DNA from: Pseudomonas sp. 8Z
GTDB lineage: Bacteria > Pseudomonadota > Gammaproteobacteria > Pseudomonadales > Pseudomonadaceae
Assembly (NCBI RefSeq): GCF_902506535.1
Contig: NZ_LR733827.1
Location: 37,679 to 101,678, forward strand
Direction of reading: 5' to 3'
Length of the DNA: 64,000 nt
Shown here: piece after piece, positions 8,572 to 19,581 of the stretch
Layout: the number at the start of each line of letters is the position of its first letter
Numbering within the stretch: the stretch's first letter is position 1
Translations under genes and position numbers: made by a program
The notes under the pieces: model-generated
What the model saw: only the letters and a program-made list of their open reading frames with translations
Databases searched by the model: none
What the model was told of the DNA's origin: nothing

Positions 8572-8605
8572 ACTGGTCTGAACAGTTGCCAGAGTTGATC
8601 GATCA
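8572..8605. promoter_or_regulatory. Operator-like inverted repeats in the divergent region
   Basis: Two dyads lie between the ABC operon and the divergent GntR gene: ACTGGTCTGAACAGT (8572-8586, 4-bp ends ACTG/CAGT) and the perfect 10-bp palindrome TGATCGATCA (8596-8605). They lie 50-100 bases upstream of the sigma-54 promoter candidate and could bind the GntR protein or an enhancer-binding protein. Function is inference. Confidence 0.35.
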
Positions 8606-8735
8606 GTCAGGAATATTTTTGTTTCATCTCGGTGCGTTCGCGTACAGGGCTGTTCCACAAGGGTGCATCGCTTGCCTGATGTGGCTCTCTGGCCTTACAA
8701 AGGCGGCTTCACTGGACTGACCGGCCCGAACAGCG

Positions 8736-9440
8736 ATGAATGCATCTGCCCCCCGCGCGGTACCCGAGTACGCTCTGCAGGCCATCCGCCGCTTGATAGA
8801 GGAGGAAGGCTATCGCCCTGGCGATGCGCTGCCGTCGCAACGCGATCTGGCCGAGCGTTTGGGGGTCAGTCGTGCGTCCCTGCGTGAGGCGTTGTCATCG
8901 CTCAGTGCGCTGGGTTTGGTCAGCGTGCAGGCGGGCAAGGGCGTATTCGTTCAGGCGGCGCCCAGGGCCGAAGCCGCCAGTGGGTTCGTCTGGCCTTTCG
9001 CCGCGCAGGTGTCGGCGGCTGATACCTTCCAACTGCGCTTCGCCCTCGAAGGCTTTGCCTGTGGTTTGGCGGCGGGGGTGATGACGGCGCAGGAGCTGGA
9101 CTTCCTTGAAGACAACGTCGAGCAGATGCGCAAGGCGCTACGTGCAGAAGACTTCGAGCAGGCGACGCGGCTGGATTTCGAGTTCCACCGACGCATTCTC
9201 GCCGCCAGTGGCAACCAGGCGATGTTCGCCCTGGTGACCTCCAGCGCGGACATCTTTCTGGAGAGTCAGAAGCTGCCGTTCATCCGCCCCGAGCGGGCCA
9301 TGGAAACCTGGCAGGAGCACCGCAAGATCCTCAAGGCACTGGCTCGGCATGCCGCAGGCGCCGCGCAGAAAGCCATGCAGCAGCATATCCGCGCGGCAGC
9401 GCTGCGCACTGGAATTGCGTTCACCATCCTCGCTGATTGA
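8736..9440 (+). CDS. FadR-subfamily GntR transcriptional regulator
   Basis: A 234-residue regulator with an N-terminal winged helix (about 10-75; RPGDALPSQRDLAERLGVSR then ASLREALSSLSALGL) and a C-terminal all-helical FCD ligand-binding domain (about 95-225, with DFEFHRRILAASGN). It is transcribed away from the amino-acid ABC/allA operon and probably controls it in response to a small organic acid or pathway intermediate. The ATG has no obvious Shine-Dalgarno sequence. The inducer cannot be deduced. Confidence 0.85.
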   Translation: MNASAPRAVPEYALQAIRRLIEEEGYRPGDALPSQRDLAERLGVSRASLREALSSLSALGLVSVQAGKGVFVQAAPRAEAASGFVWPFAAQVSAADTFQLRFALEGFACGLAAGVMTAQELDFLEDNVEQMRKALRAEDFEQATRLDFEFHRRILAASGNQAMFALVTSSADIFLESQKLPFIRPERAMETWQEHRKILKALARHAAGAAQKAMQQHIRAAALRTGIAFTILAD

Positions 9441-9550
9441 GGTATACCCCGTAGGTGTATTGAAACGCTCAATCGTCAGCGCCTTCCGGTGCCAGGCAAG
9501 GCGGGCTATGATGTCGCCACTTTTTTGCTTTCGAATCACGGAGACTTCCC

Positions 9551-9877
9551 ATGAGCGAGTTCATCACCCACGTTAGCGATGCCAGCTTCGACCAGGATGT
9601 CATCCAGGCTGAGGGGCCGGTTCTGGTGGACTATTGGGCCGAGTGGTGCGGCCCGTGCAAGATGATCGCGCCGGTGCTCGACGAGATCGCCAAGGACTAT
9701 CAGGGCAAGCTGAAGATCTGCAAGCTGAACATCGACGAGAACCAGGAAACCCCGCCCAAGTACGGCGTGCGCGGTATCCCGACACTGATGCTGTTCAAGA
9801 ACGGCAATGTCGAAGCCACCAAGGTTGGCGCGCTGTCCAAGTCGCAGCTGGCGGCGTTCCTCGACAGCAACATCTAA
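9551..9877 (+). CDS. trxA: Thioredoxin 1
   Basis: A cytoplasmic dithiol reductase of 108 residues with the active site WCGPCK (about residues 32-37), the cis-proline region GIPTLMLF and the buried Asp in VDYWAEW. It is the classical thioredoxin that feeds electrons to ribonucleotide reductase and other targets. The trxA-rho order is conserved in Pseudomonas. It is followed by a repeat element and a terminator, so it is probably monocistronic. Confidence 0.97.
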   Translation: MSEFITHVSDASFDQDVIQAEGPVLVDYWAEWCGPCKMIAPVLDEIAKDYQGKLKICKLNIDENQETPPKYGVRGIPTLMLFKNGNVEATKVGALSKSQLAAFLDSNI

Positions 9878-9880
9878 GAA

Positions 9881-9962
9881 GTAGGGTGGGCTTTAGCCCA
9901 CCGAGCTGGTTGCAGTTAGCGTGGTGGTGGGCTGAAGCGGAGCGCCGCCCGGCCCACCCTAC
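9881..9962. repeat. Dispersed palindromic element (GTAGGGTGGGC ends)
   Basis: The ends are inverted: GTAGGGTGGGC (9881-9891) and GCCCACCCTAC (9952-9962). Related elements with GTAGG(A/G)CGGGTG ends are at 20392-20453 and 32136-32190. All lie between genes. Confidence 0.7.
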
Positions 9963-9973
9963 CGCGCTGGAAG

Positions 9974-10005
9974 AAACCCCGATGTTTGCGGGGTTTTTTG
10001 TTTTT
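9974..10005 (+). terminator. Terminator of trxA
   Basis: The stem AAACCCCG / CGGGGTTT (9974-9981, 9989-9996) is followed by a T-rich tract running to about 10005. Confidence 0.85.
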
Positions 10006-10187
10006 CGGGCTAGACGCTGTTTTTTCACGGTGTTACATTCGGCCTCGCTGCCTCCTACAGGCAGCCCTCTGCATGCCGTCGCCGATTCATTCCAATACGA
10101 ATTCGTTCGCGATCCTGTCGCCTTCCTTGCGGCGCGGCCTCTCAAGCTAACAGCTTCTTTCTCTTCTTAAATGATCACGTCATTCCT

Positions 10188-11447
<1,260 letters not shown>

Positions 11448-11474
11448 GAGGATCTACTGCGCGCAGGTGATGCT

Positions 11475-11563
11475 GCGTTAAAAACAGACTCAAGATGCTC
11501 ATGTACAGTCGTACACTCCGCTCTCTCGCCTGTTTTTGCCTTGCCTAACCTCCGCTCGCTACG
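11475..11563. repeat. Dispersed ~90-bp repeat, copy 1
   Basis: This segment aligns end to end with 51524-51613. Shared blocks are G(C/T)GTTAAAAA, the ATGCT...TACA...CGTA core, TTTTTGCC and a CGCTACG end. The copy contains the short dyad TGTACAGTCGTACA. It sits directly after rho. It has no coding character. Origin and function are unknown. Confidence 0.6.
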
Positions 11564-11580
11564 ACCCGATTGCACTGCCA

Positions 11581-11604
11581 CAAGGCCGGGGAAACCCGGC
11601 CTTG
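11581..11604 (+). terminator. GC-rich GAAA-loop hairpin between rho and ubiD
   Basis: A perfect 10-bp stem CAAGGCCGGG / CCCGGCCTTG is closed by a GAAA tetraloop. No T tract follows, so it may be a weak terminator or an RNA-stability element rather than a strong terminator. Confidence 0.55.
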
Positions 11605-11694
11605 TCGTATCTGGAGGCTTTCAAGCCTTCTGAAAGCCCCACTTCGGCGCTAAACTTTGCGGTCACTCAAGCCTGTCCGACACGAGGCTCCTGC

Positions 11695-13161
11695 ATGCAG
11701 TATCGCGACCTGCGCGACTTCATCCGTGAACTGGAAAAGCGCGGCGAACTCAAGCGTATCCAGACCCCGGTTTCGCCCATCCTGGAAATGACCGAAATCT
11801 GCGACCGCACCCTGCGCAAGGGCGGCCCGGCGCTGCTGTTCGAAAAGCCCGCCGGTTTCGACGTGCCGGTGCTCGGCAATCTGTTCGGCACGCCCAAGCG
11901 CGTGGCGCTGGGCATGGGTGCCGAGGATGTGTCCGAGCTGCGCGAGATCGGCAAGCTGCTGGCCTTCCTCAAGGAGCCGGAGCCGCCCAAGGGGCTCAAG
12001 GATGCCTGGAGCAAGCTGCCGATCTTCAAGAAGGTCATTTCCATGGCGCCCAAGGTGGTCAAGGACGCGCCCTGCCATGAGGTGATCGAGGAGGGTGACG
12101 ACGTCGACCTCGGCAAGCTGCCGATCCAGCATTGCTGGCCTGGCGACGTGGCGCCGCTGATCACCTGGGGTCTGACCATCACCAAGGGCCCGAATAAAGA
12201 GCGGCAGAACCTCGGCATTTACCGCCAGCAGGTGATCGGCCGCAACAAGGTGATCATGCGCTGGCTCAGCCACCGTGGCGGCGCGCTGGACTTCCGCGAC
12301 TGGTGCAAGATTTACCCGGACAAGCCTTATCCGGTCTGCGTGGCGCTCGGCGCCGACCCGGCGACCATCCTCGGCGCGGTGACGCCAGTGCCGGACACCC
12401 TCTCCGAATACGCCTTCGCCGGCTTGCTGCGTGGCCATCGCACCGAGCTGGTCAAGGCGCGCGGCAGCGATCTGCAGGTGCCGGCCAGCGCCGAGATCGT
12501 CCTCGAAGGCGTGATCCATCCGGGCGAGACCGCGCCGGAAGGCCCCTACGGCGACCACACCGGCTACTACAACGAAGTGGACACCTTCCCGGTGTTCACC
12601 GTCGAGCGCATCACCCGTCGCCGCGACCCGATCTACCACAGCACCTACACCGGCCGCCCGCCAGATGAGCCGGCGATCCTCGGCGTGGCGCTGAACGAAG
12701 TGTTCGTGCCCATCCTGCAGAAGCAATTCCCCGAGATCACCGACTTCTACCTGCCGCCGGAAGGCTGTTCCTACCGCATGGCGGTGGTGACCATGAAGAA
12801 GCAGTACCCGGGCCACGCCAAGCGCGTGATGCTGGGTGTGTGGTCGTTCCTGCGACAGTTCATGTACACCAAGTTCGTTATCGTCACCGACGACGATATC
12901 AACGCACGGGACTGGAACGACGTGATCTGGGCGATTACCACGCGCATGGACCCCAAACGCGACACGGTGATGATCGACAACACGCCGATCGACTACCTCG
13001 ACTTCGCCTCGCCGATCTCAGGCTTAGGCTCGAAGATGGGCCTGGACGCCACTCACAAGTGGCCAGGCGAAACCACGCGTGAGTGGGGCCGCGCCATCGA
13101 GAAGGATCCGGCCGTGGTGGCGCGTGTCGACGCGCTGTGGAGCGAGCTGGGAATCGATTGA
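11695..13161 (+). CDS. ubiD: 3-polyprenyl-4-hydroxybenzoate decarboxylase UbiD
   Basis: A prenylated-FMN-dependent decarboxylase of ubiquinone synthesis. The product is 488 residues, near the 497 of E. coli UbiD. Family segments are visible: [20 protein letters not shown], the [20 protein letters not shown] region and the [15 protein letters not shown] loop that carries conserved acidic residues. The start ATG at 11695 begins [10 protein letters not shown], the usual family N-terminus; upstream in-frame codons are not conserved-looking. The next gene starts inside its stop codon (TGATG), so they are co-translated. Confidence 0.95.
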   Translation: MQYRDLRDFIRELEKRGELKRIQTPVSPILEMTEICDRTLRKGGPALLFEKPAGFDVPVLGNLFGTPKRVALGMGAEDVSELREIGKLLAFLKEPEPPKGLKDAWSKLPIFKKVISMAPKVVKDAPCHEVIEEGDDVDLGKLPIQHCWPGDVAPLITWGLTITKGPNKERQNLGIYRQQVIGRNKVIMRWLSHRGGALDFRDWCKIYPDKPYPVCVALGADPATILGAVTPVPDTLSEYAFAGLLRGHRTELVKARGSDLQVPASAEIVLEGVIHPGETAPEGPYGDHTGYYNEVDTFPVFTVERITRRRDPIYHSTYTGRPPDEPAILGVALNEVFVPILQKQFPEITDFYLPPEGCSYRMAVVTMKKQYPGHAKRVMLGVWSFLRQFMYTKFVIVTDDDINARDWNDVIWAITTRMDPKRDTVMIDNTPIDYLDFASPISGLGSKMGLDATHKWPGETTREWGRAIEKDPAVVARVDALWSELGID

Positions 13162-14129
13162 TGAACGTCACCCTGCAACCCTCCGGCATTACCCTGGCCC
13201 TGCAGCCGGGCGAACGCATCCTCGATGGCGCCCGCCGTCTGGGCTACGACTGCCCGCAGAGCTGCCGCAACGGCAATTGCCATATCTGCGCGGCCTTGCT
13301 GGTGGAAGGTCGCGTACGGCAGAACGGTGTCGAGCTGGATCATGGTGAGCTGTTCACCTGCCTCGCCGAGCCGCTGCAGGATTGCGTGCTGCACTGGGAT
13401 GGCGTGCTCGCCCCCGGTGAATTGCCGGTGCGTGCGCTGAGCTGCCAGGTGCTGGCCTGCGATGATGTTGGCGGCGATGTTTGCCGTGTGCGCCTGCTCG
13501 CGCCTGCTGGTAAAGCGCCGCGCTACCACGCCGGGCAATACGTGTTGCTGTTGCGTCCTGACGGCGAGCAGGCGGCGTTTTCCCTGGCTTCGGCGCCGCA
13601 TCAGGGGCGCGAGTTGGAGCTGCACCTGCTGGTGCGCGATGACAAAAACCGCGCGCTGGTGGCCGAGCTGCGTGAGCAAAAACTGGCGCGCGTGCAACTG
13701 CCTTTCGGTGACACGCACCTGGCCGAGCTGCCGGATGGGCCGCTGGTGTTGATCGCCGCCGGCACCGGTATGGGCCAGATGCATAGTCTGATCGAGCACT
13801 GCCGCGCCAGCGGCTTCGCCCATCCGGTGCATCTGTACTGGGGCGCGCGTCGGCCCGAAGACTTCTACCAACTGCCGCACTGGGCCGATTGGCAGCTACT
13901 GGGCAATTTGCACCTGCATCAGGTCGTCAGCGAGCAATGTGGCTGGCAGGGCCGTTGCGGCCTGCTGCACGAAGCGGTGCGTGAGGACTTCCCCGACCTC
14001 AACGCTCTGCACGTCTACGCCAGCGGCTCACCGGCGATGGTCTACGCCACGCTCGATGCGCTGGTTGACGCGGGGATGGACGCCCACCAGATGCGCGCTG
14101 ATGTATTTGCCTACGCGCCGCGTGGCTGA
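13161..14129 (+). CDS. 2Fe-2S / FAD / NAD(P)H oxidoreductase next to ubiD
   Basis: A 322-residue flavin reductase with an N-terminal plant-type ferredoxin domain and a C-terminal ferredoxin-NADP reductase module. The cluster cysteines are in CPQSCRNGNCHIC (about residues 31-43) plus Cys67 in FTCLAE. The FAD site is in YHAGQYVLLLRP and the nucleotide site in LIAAGTGMGQMHSLIEH. Such proteins are often annotated as CDP-6-deoxy-delta-3,4-glucoseen reductase; nothing here supports deoxysugar synthesis. Coupling to ubiD by a one-base overlap suggests that it supplies reduced flavin or electrons for that pathway (inference). Confidence 0.85.
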   Translation: MNVTLQPSGITLALQPGERILDGARRLGYDCPQSCRNGNCHICAALLVEGRVRQNGVELDHGELFTCLAEPLQDCVLHWDGVLAPGELPVRALSCQVLACDDVGGDVCRVRLLAPAGKAPRYHAGQYVLLLRPDGEQAAFSLASAPHQGRELELHLLVRDDKNRALVAELREQKLARVQLPFGDTHLAELPDGPLVLIAAGTGMGQMHSLIEHCRASGFAHPVHLYWGARRPEDFYQLPHWADWQLLGNLHLHQVVSEQCGWQGRCGLLHEAVREDFPDLNALHVYASGSPAMVYATLDALVDAGMDAHQMRADVFAYAPRG

Positions 14130-14133
14130 GTGA

Positions 14134-14185
14134 GCCCCCCTTTGCCGCGTCTGCCGATAGTGGTGCTGACGCGGTAAAGGGGGGC
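14134..14185. terminator. Long bidirectional hairpin between convergent genes
   Basis: Arms GCCCCCCTTTGCCGCGTC (14134-14151) and GACGCGGTAAAGGGGGGC (14168-14185) pair almost perfectly. It separates the reductase from glpT. Confidence 0.75.
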
Positions 14186-14192
14186 GTAGGAC

Positions 14193-15533
14193 TTATTGCG
14201 CGGCCTTGCTAACCATGCCGGTGTGCCGCAGGGTCAATGCCAGGAAGGCGATGGCCATGACGCAAGAACCCACCAGCAGCACGAAGCCGCCATCCCAACC
14301 GAAGTGATCCACGGTGTAGCCGACCAGGGCGCTGGCCGCTACCGAGCCACCGAGGTAGCCGAACAGGCCGGTGAAGCCTGCTGCGGTACCGGCGGCCTTC
14401 TTCGGCACCAGTTCCAGCGCTTGCAGGCCGATCAGCATGACCGGGCCGTAAATCAGGAAGCCAATGCACACCAGGGCGGCCAGGTCGACCGTGGGGTTGC
14501 CTTCCGGGTTGAGCCAATAGACCAACGTGGCGATCAGCACGCCAACCATGAACACCACGCCGGTCGCGCCACGGTTGCCGCGGAATAGTTTGTCCGACAG
14601 CCAGCCGCAGAGCAGGGTGCCGGGGATACCGGCCCATTCGTAGAGGAAGTAGGCCCAGGAGGTTTTATCCACCGAGAAGTGCTTGGCTTCCTTGAGGTAG
14701 GTCGGCGCCCAGTCCAGTACGCCGTAGCGCAGCAGGTAGACGAACACGTTGGCGAAGGCGATGTACCAGAGCAGACGGTTTTTCAGCACGTACTCGACGA
14801 AAATCTCCTTGGTGGAAAACTCGCGCTCGTGGGTTTCGTTGTAGCCCTCGGGGAAGTCCTGCTTCCACTGCTCCACCGACGGTAAGCCACACGACTGCGG
14901 GGTGTCACGCATGACGATGAAGGCAAATAGCGCCACGACCAGGGCGACAACCGCCGGCACGTAAAAGGCCGAGTGCCAGTCGTTGAACCACAGCAGGCCG
15001 AGCAGAAACAGCGGGCCGATCAGGCCACCACCAATGTTGTGTGCGACGTTCCAGATCGAGACGATGCCACCGCGCTCCTTCTGCGACCACCAGTGCACCA
15101 TGCTACGCCCGCTGGGCGGCCAGCCCATGCCTTGGAACCAGCCATTGAGAAACAGCAGCACGAACATGGTGCCAACGCTGGCGGTGGCCCAGGGCGCGAA
15201 ACCGAACAGCAGCATCACCAGGGCCGATAGCGCCAGGCCAACAGGCAGGAATAGGCGTGGGTTGGAGCGATCCGATACCAGGCCCATGATGAACTTGGAC
15301 AGGCCATAGGCGATGGCCACGGCGGACAGCGCCACGCCCAGTTCACCACGGCTGTAACCCTCTTCCACAAGGTAGGGCATAGCCAGAGAGAAGTTTTTAC
15401 GCAGCAGGTAGTAGCCTGCATAACCGATGAAGATGCCCGCGAATATCTGCCAGCGCAGGCGTCGGTAGGTGGGATCGATGCGTTCAGAAGAGAGCAGCGG
15501 TCGATGGGCGGCCGGCGCGAAGATGCCAAACAT
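14193..15533 (-). CDS. glpT: Glycerol-3-phosphate/phosphate antiporter GlpT
   Basis: An inner-membrane organophosphate antiporter of the major facilitator superfamily, 446 residues with about 12 hydrophobic segments. It takes up glycerol-3-phosphate in exchange for phosphate, and typically also fosfomycin. Family features are [20 protein letters not shown] at the N-terminus, [10 protein letters not shown] in the 2-3 loop, and [20 protein letters not shown] in the fifth segment. The upstream region holds two GlpR-like half sites. It lies next to the ubiD-rho-trxA block, as in other Pseudomonas. Confidence 0.95.
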   Translation of the reverse strand: MFGIFAPAAHRPLLSSERIDPTYRRLRWQIFAGIFIGYAGYYLLRKNFSLAMPYLVEEGYSRGELGVALSAVAIAYGLSKFIMGLVSDRSNPRLFLPVGLALSALVMLLFGFAPWATASVGTMFVLLFLNGWFQGMGWPPSGRSMVHWWSQKERGGIVSIWNVAHNIGGGLIGPLFLLGLLWFNDWHSAFYVPAVVALVVALFAFIVMRDTPQSCGLPSVEQWKQDFPEGYNETHEREFSTKEIFVEYVLKNRLLWYIAFANVFVYLLRYGVLDWAPTYLKEAKHFSVDKTSWAYFLYEWAGIPGTLLCGWLSDKLFRGNRGATGVVFMVGVLIATLVYWLNPEGNPTVDLAALVCIGFLIYGPVMLIGLQALELVPKKAAGTAAGFTGLFGYLGGSVAASALVGYTVDHFGWDGGFVLLVGSCVMAIAFLALTLRHTGMVSKAAQ

Positions 15534-15897
15534 GCAATGCCTCTATATTGTTATTGCTATTTATCGAATTCGAACATTGGCGTTCACTTTCGAATGTTAC
15601 ATTTTTATTACAGCGCGCGAAGCTTTTTGTTTCGTCCGTTGAGCGGCTGGGCAAGATGAGTGGGATAGATCTGGCGGCTTTGTTGCATTGACCTGTGGTG
15701 CGCGCAGTTGGCCAGGTGCACCCCGTGCCAGGGCGGGCGGGTTTGCCTATCGGCTTATTGCAGAGGGCTGCGGTGTAGAGCCCCATGTTTGAGCAATCGT
15801 TAACCTGGGCGTAACGATTGCGCGGTGTGCTTGATTGATGACCTCTCGGTCACGCTCCTAATGTGCCTCCACGACAGCGGAACCCGTGGAGTCTTCA
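15534..15897. promoter_or_regulatory. Divergent control region glpT / mdcA
   Basis: A 364-bp region without a gene. Close to glpT are two direct repeats, TTCGAACATT (15569-15578) and TTCGAATGTT (15589-15598), spaced exactly 20 bases. The first is a perfect match to a GlpR half site of enterobacterial type (AATGTTCGAA on the other strand), so GlpR control of glpT is plausible. On the mdcA side a weak GG-N10-GC element, CTGGCGGCTTTGTTGCA (15671-15687), was noted, with three mismatches to the sigma-54 consensus. GGAG at 15888-15891 is the mdcA ribosome site. Confidence 0.4.
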
Positions 15898-17550
15898 ATG
15901 ACAACAACAATTTCCCCACCGCCGCAGTGGTCGCGCCGTCGCGCGGAAAAAGCGCGGCGACTCGATCAGGTGCGTCACCTCGCCGATGGCGTGGTGCTGC
16001 CCAGCGACAAGATAGTCGCTGCACTTGAGGCGCTGATTGCCCCAGGCGATCGTGTGGTACTCGAAGGCAACAACCAGAAGCAGGCGGATTTCCTCTCCCG
16101 CTCGCTGGCCAAGGCCGACCCTGGCCGCTTGCACGATTTGCACATGATCATGCCCAGCGTCAGCCGCGCCGAGCATCTCGATCTGTTTGAACGTGGCATC
16201 GCCCGTAAGCTCGACTTCTCCTTCGCCGGGCCGCAGAGCCTGCGCATCGGCCAACTGCTCGAAGACGGGCAGATGGAAGTCGGCGCCATCCACACTTACA
16301 TCGAGCTGTACTCGCGCCTGCTGGTGGATCTGATCCCCAACGTCGCCCTGGTCGCCGGCTTCCAGGCCGACCGCCACGGCAACATCTACACCGGCCCGAG
16401 CACCGAGGACACCCCGGCGCTGGTCGAGCCCACCGCGTTTTCCGATGGCATCGTGATCTTCCAGGTCAACGAGATCGTCGACGAGCTGCCACGCGTGGAT
16501 ATCCCGGCGTCCTGGGTCGACTTCGTGGTGGTGGCGGACAAGCCCTTCTATATCGAGCCGCTGTTTACCCGCGACCCGCGCCATATCAAGCCGGTGCATG
16601 TGCTGATGGCGATGATGGCCATTCGCGGCATCTACCAGAAACACAACGTGCAATCGCTCAACCACGGTATCGGCTTCAACACCGCCGCCATCGAACTGAT
16701 TCTGCCCACCTACGGCGAGTCGCTGGGCCTTAAAGGCAAGATCTGTCGCAACTGGACGCTCAACCCGCACCCAACCTTGATTCCGGCCATCGAAACCGGC
16801 TGGGTCGAGAGCGTGCACTGCTTCGGCACTGAGCTGGGCATGGAGGATTACATCGCCCAGCGCCCGGACGTGTTCTTTACCGGCCGCGACGGCTCGATGC
16901 GCTCCAACCGCATGATGTGCCAACTGGCCGGGCAATATGCGGTCGACCTGTTTATCGGCGCCACCTTGCAGGTCGATGGCGATGGCCATTCCTCCACTGT
17001 CACCCGTGGCCGCCTGGCTGGCTTCGGCGGTGCACCGAACATGGGTCACGACCCGCGCGGTCGTCGCCACGCCACTCCGGCCTGGCTCGACATGACTACG
17101 CCGCAAACCCTGCTCGAACGCGGCAAGAAGCTGGTGGTGCAGATGGTCGAGACTTATCAGGAAGGCGGCAAACCCACCTTCGTCGAGCGCCTGGATGCCG
17201 TCGATGTGGCGAAGAAGGCGGGCATGCCGCTGGCGCCGGTGATGATCTACGGCGATGACGTCACTCACTTGCTTACCGAAGAAGGCATCGCCTACCTGTA
17301 CAAGGCGCGCACCCTGGAAGAACGCCAGGCGATGATCGCTGCCGTGGCCGGCGTTACCGCCATCGGCCTGCGGCATAACCCGAAAGACACCGAGCGCATG
17401 CGCCGCGAAGGGCTGATCGCCCTGCCTGAAGACCTCGGCATCCGCCGCGCCGATGCCAGCCGCGAACTGCTTGCGGCCAAGAGCATCGCCGAGCTGGTCG
17501 AGTGGTCGGGCGGCCTGTACAACCCGCCTGCCAAGTTCAGGAGCTGGTGA
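15898..17550 (+). CDS. mdcA: Malonate decarboxylase alpha subunit (ACP transferase)
   Basis: MdcA moves the acyl-carrier protein from acetyl to malonyl, so that bound malonate can be decarboxylated. The product is about 550 residues, the normal family length. The ATG at 15898 is preferred over an in-frame GTG at 15886 because GGAG lies 6 bases upstream and because [18 protein letters not shown] is the usual N-terminus. Conserved parts include [39 protein letters not shown] and the [20 protein letters not shown] stretch. It is first of an operon whose genes overlap or abut, through mdcB, C, D and E. Confidence 0.96.
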   Translation: MTTTISPPPQWSRRRAEKARRLDQVRHLADGVVLPSDKIVAALEALIAPGDRVVLEGNNQKQADFLSRSLAKADPGRLHDLHMIMPSVSRAEHLDLFERGIARKLDFSFAGPQSLRIGQLLEDGQMEVGAIHTYIELYSRLLVDLIPNVALVAGFQADRHGNIYTGPSTEDTPALVEPTAFSDGIVIFQVNEIVDELPRVDIPASWVDFVVVADKPFYIEPLFTRDPRHIKPVHVLMAMMAIRGIYQKHNVQSLNHGIGFNTAAIELILPTYGESLGLKGKICRNWTLNPHPTLIPAIETGWVESVHCFGTELGMEDYIAQRPDVFFTGRDGSMRSNRMMCQLAGQYAVDLFIGATLQVDGDGHSSTVTRGRLAGFGGAPNMGHDPRGRRHATPAWLDMTTPQTLLERGKKLVVQMVETYQEGGKPTFVERLDAVDVAKKAGMPLAPVMIYGDDVTHLLTEEGIAYLYKARTLEERQAMIAAVAGVTAIGLRHNPKDTERMRREGLIALPEDLGIRRADASRELLAAKSIAELVEWSGGLYNPPAKFRSW

Positions 17551-18434
17551 TGAATGCATTCACTGCAATTCAGCCGCAGCTCTCGCTGTCCTTGGGCGAC
17601 TGGCTGGCGGATCTGGCGGTCGACGCACTGATCGACGAGGCCGACCTGTCGCCCAAACCGGGCCTGGTCGACAAGCGTGGCAGCGGCGCCCATAGCGATT
17701 TGCACCTGGGCCTGATGCACGCTTCGGCGCTGGCCCTGTGGCCGAGCTTCAAGGCTATGGCCGAGGCCGCGCAGCATTCTGGCGAGATTGATCAGGCACT
17801 GCGTGAAGACGTCGGCCGTATTGGTCGCGAAGGCGAGGTGGAGATGCTGCGCGTCACTGGCGGCGTCAACACCCATCGCGGCGCGATCTGGGCGCTGGGC
17901 CTGCTCAGCGCCGCTGCCGCGCTGGAGCCCCGTGAACTGGCACCAGAACAGGTCGCTGTGCGCGCCGCGCGTTTGGCCCTGCTCAACGACCGCGCCGCGC
18001 CTGTCGCCGGAGACAGCCATGGCGCTCAGGTGTGCCGCCTGTACGGCGTGCATGGGGCGCGCGAGGAAGCGCAGCTTGGCTTTCCCGCGGTGATCCAGCA
18101 GGCGCTGCCGCAACTGGCGCGCAGCCGCGCCGCCGGGGCAGGGGAGCAGAACGCCCGTCTCGACGCGCTGCTGGCGATCATGACCCAACTGGCCGACACC
18201 TGCGTGCTCTACCGCGCCGGCATGGCCGGGCTGACCCGCATGCAGAGCGGCGCCCGTGCGGTGCTCGCCGCCGGCGGCTGCGCCAACCTCGATGGGCGCC
18301 GCCTGCTGCGTGATCTGGAACGCGACATGCTGCACCTGCGCGCCTCGCCTGGCGGCGCGGCTGATCTGCTCGCCGCCACCCTGTTCCTCGACCGCCTGCA
18401 GCATGGCCTGCCGGCGCAGCTTGGGAGTCTGTGA
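17550..18434 (+). CDS. mdcB: Triphosphoribosyl-dephospho-CoA synthase MdcB
   Basis: MdcB belongs to the CitG family and makes 2'-(5''-triphosphoribosyl)-3'-dephospho-CoA, the precursor of the MdcC prosthetic group. The 294-residue product carries [20 protein letters not shown] (about 28-47) with [13 protein letters not shown] following, and the [16 protein letters not shown] motif, all typical of CitG/MdcB. Its ATG shares one base with the mdcA stop. It acts with MdcG, also in this operon. Confidence 0.93.
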   Translation: MNAFTAIQPQLSLSLGDWLADLAVDALIDEADLSPKPGLVDKRGSGAHSDLHLGLMHASALALWPSFKAMAEAAQHSGEIDQALREDVGRIGREGEVEMLRVTGGVNTHRGAIWALGLLSAAAALEPRELAPEQVAVRAARLALLNDRAAPVAGDSHGAQVCRLYGVHGAREEAQLGFPAVIQQALPQLARSRAAGAGEQNARLDALLAIMTQLADTCVLYRAGMAGLTRMQSGARAVLAAGGCANLDGRRLLRDLERDMLHLRASPGGAADLLAATLFLDRLQHGLPAQLGSL

Positions 18435-18435
18435 A

Positions 18436-18735
18436 ATGGAAACCCTGTCTTTTCAATTCCCCGCCGGGCAACCGGCCAAGGGCCGCGTGCAAGTCGGCTG
18501 CGTCGGTTCCGGCGACCTGGAAGTGCTGCTCGAACCCGGCCAGGCCGGCACCCTGGCCATCGAAGTGGTCACCTCGGTCAACGGCAGCGCGCCGCGCTGG
18601 CAGCAACTCTTTGAGCGCATGTTCCGCGAACAAGTGGTGCCCGCGCTGAATATCGCCATTCATGATTTCGGCGCCACGCCCGGCGTGGTGCGCCTGCGCC
18701 TGGAGCAGGGCCTGGAGGAACTCAATCATGGCTGA
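18436..18735 (+). CDS. mdcC: Malonate decarboxylase acyl carrier protein MdcC (delta)
   Basis: A 99-residue acyl carrier subunit. The motif VGSGDLEVLLEP places a Ser at residue 25, the position where MdcC proteins carry the phosphoribosyl-dephospho-CoA thiol group. It starts one base after the mdcB stop and overlaps mdcD by 8 bases, so its translation is coupled to both. Confidence 0.93.
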   Translation: METLSFQFPAGQPAKGRVQVGCVGSGDLEVLLEPGQAGTLAIEVVTSVNGSAPRWQQLFERMFREQVVPALNIAIHDFGATPGVVRLRLEQGLEELNHG

Positions 18736-19579
18736 GCAAAACATTGCGCGCCTGCTGGCGCAGCGCAGCTTTACCGAACTCGGCGCCCGCGAGCGCGCTC
18801 GGGCATTGCTCGATGCCGACAGCTTCCGCGAGCTGCTCGACCCCTTTGCCCGGCTGATGTCGCCCTGGCTGCCCAAGCAGGGCATCGTGCCGCAGGCCGA
18901 TGACGGCGTGGTGGTGGCCAAGGGGCTGATCGATGGCGCGCCTGCGGTGGTTATCGCCATCGAAGGCGCCTTCCAGGGCGGCAGCCTTGGTGAGGTGGGC
19001 GGGGCGAAGATCGCAGGTGCCTTGGAACTGGCCGCCGAGGATAACCGTAACGGCACGCCGACTCGCGCCGTGCTGCTGCTGGAAACCGGCGGCGTACGCC
19101 TGCAGGAAGCCAATCTGGGCCTGGCGGCGATTGCCGAGATTCAGGCCGCCATCGTCGATCTGCGCCAGTATCAGCCGGTGATCGGCCTGGTGGCCGGGCC
19201 GGTTGGTTGCTTCGGCGGCATGTCCATCGCCGCCGGGCTGTGCAGCTACCTGCTGGTCACCCGCGAGGCGCGCCTGGGGCTCAACGGCCCGCAGGTGATC
19301 GAGCAGGAGGCCGGTATCGAGGAGTACGACTCGCGCGATCGCCCCTTTATCTGGAGCCTGACCGGCGGCGAGCAGCGTCACGCCAGCGGCCTGGTCGACG
19401 GCTACGTGAGCGATGACGTCGAAGCCATTCGCCGCGAGCTACACGGCCTGTTCGCCAAGGGCAAGCCTGAGCGTGAGCGCAGCCGTCGCCACGCCTGGTT
19501 CCTGCAGCGCCTAGGCGCCGTCGACACCACCGTCCAGGCCGATGCCGCTGCCGTGCGCAGCGCCTACCGGGGAGCATGA
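18728..19579 (+). CDS. mdcD: Malonate decarboxylase beta subunit MdcD
   Basis: The beta subunit, with the gamma subunit, forms the malonyl-S-ACP decarboxylase that releases CO2 and leaves acetyl-ACP. It is 283 residues with a crotonase/carboxyltransferase-like fold. The segment ETGGVRLQEANLGLAAIAEI (about 120-140) and the glycine-rich VAGPVGCFGGMSIAAGLCSY (about 157-176) are typical. The ATG at 18728 lies inside the mdcC end. It is followed by mdcE with a 4-base ATGA overlap at the first possible start. Confidence 0.94.
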   Translation: MAEQNIARLLAQRSFTELGARERARALLDADSFRELLDPFARLMSPWLPKQGIVPQADDGVVVAKGLIDGAPAVVIAIEGAFQGGSLGEVGGAKIAGALELAAEDNRNGTPTRAVLLLETGGVRLQEANLGLAAIAEIQAAIVDLRQYQPVIGLVAGPVGCFGGMSIAAGLCSYLLVTREARLGLNGPQVIEQEAGIEEYDSRDRPFIWSLTGGEQRHASGLVDGYVSDDVEAIRRELHGLFAKGKPERERSRRHAWFLQRLGAVDTTVQADAAAVRSAYRGA

Positions 19580-19581
19580 AC

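Noticed and set aside
15671..15687. Sigma-54-like element before mdcA
   Set aside because: It keeps GG-N10-GC but has three mismatches in the -24 part and lies over 200 bases from mdcA, which is expected to be MdcR-controlled; kept only as a note in the spacer entry.
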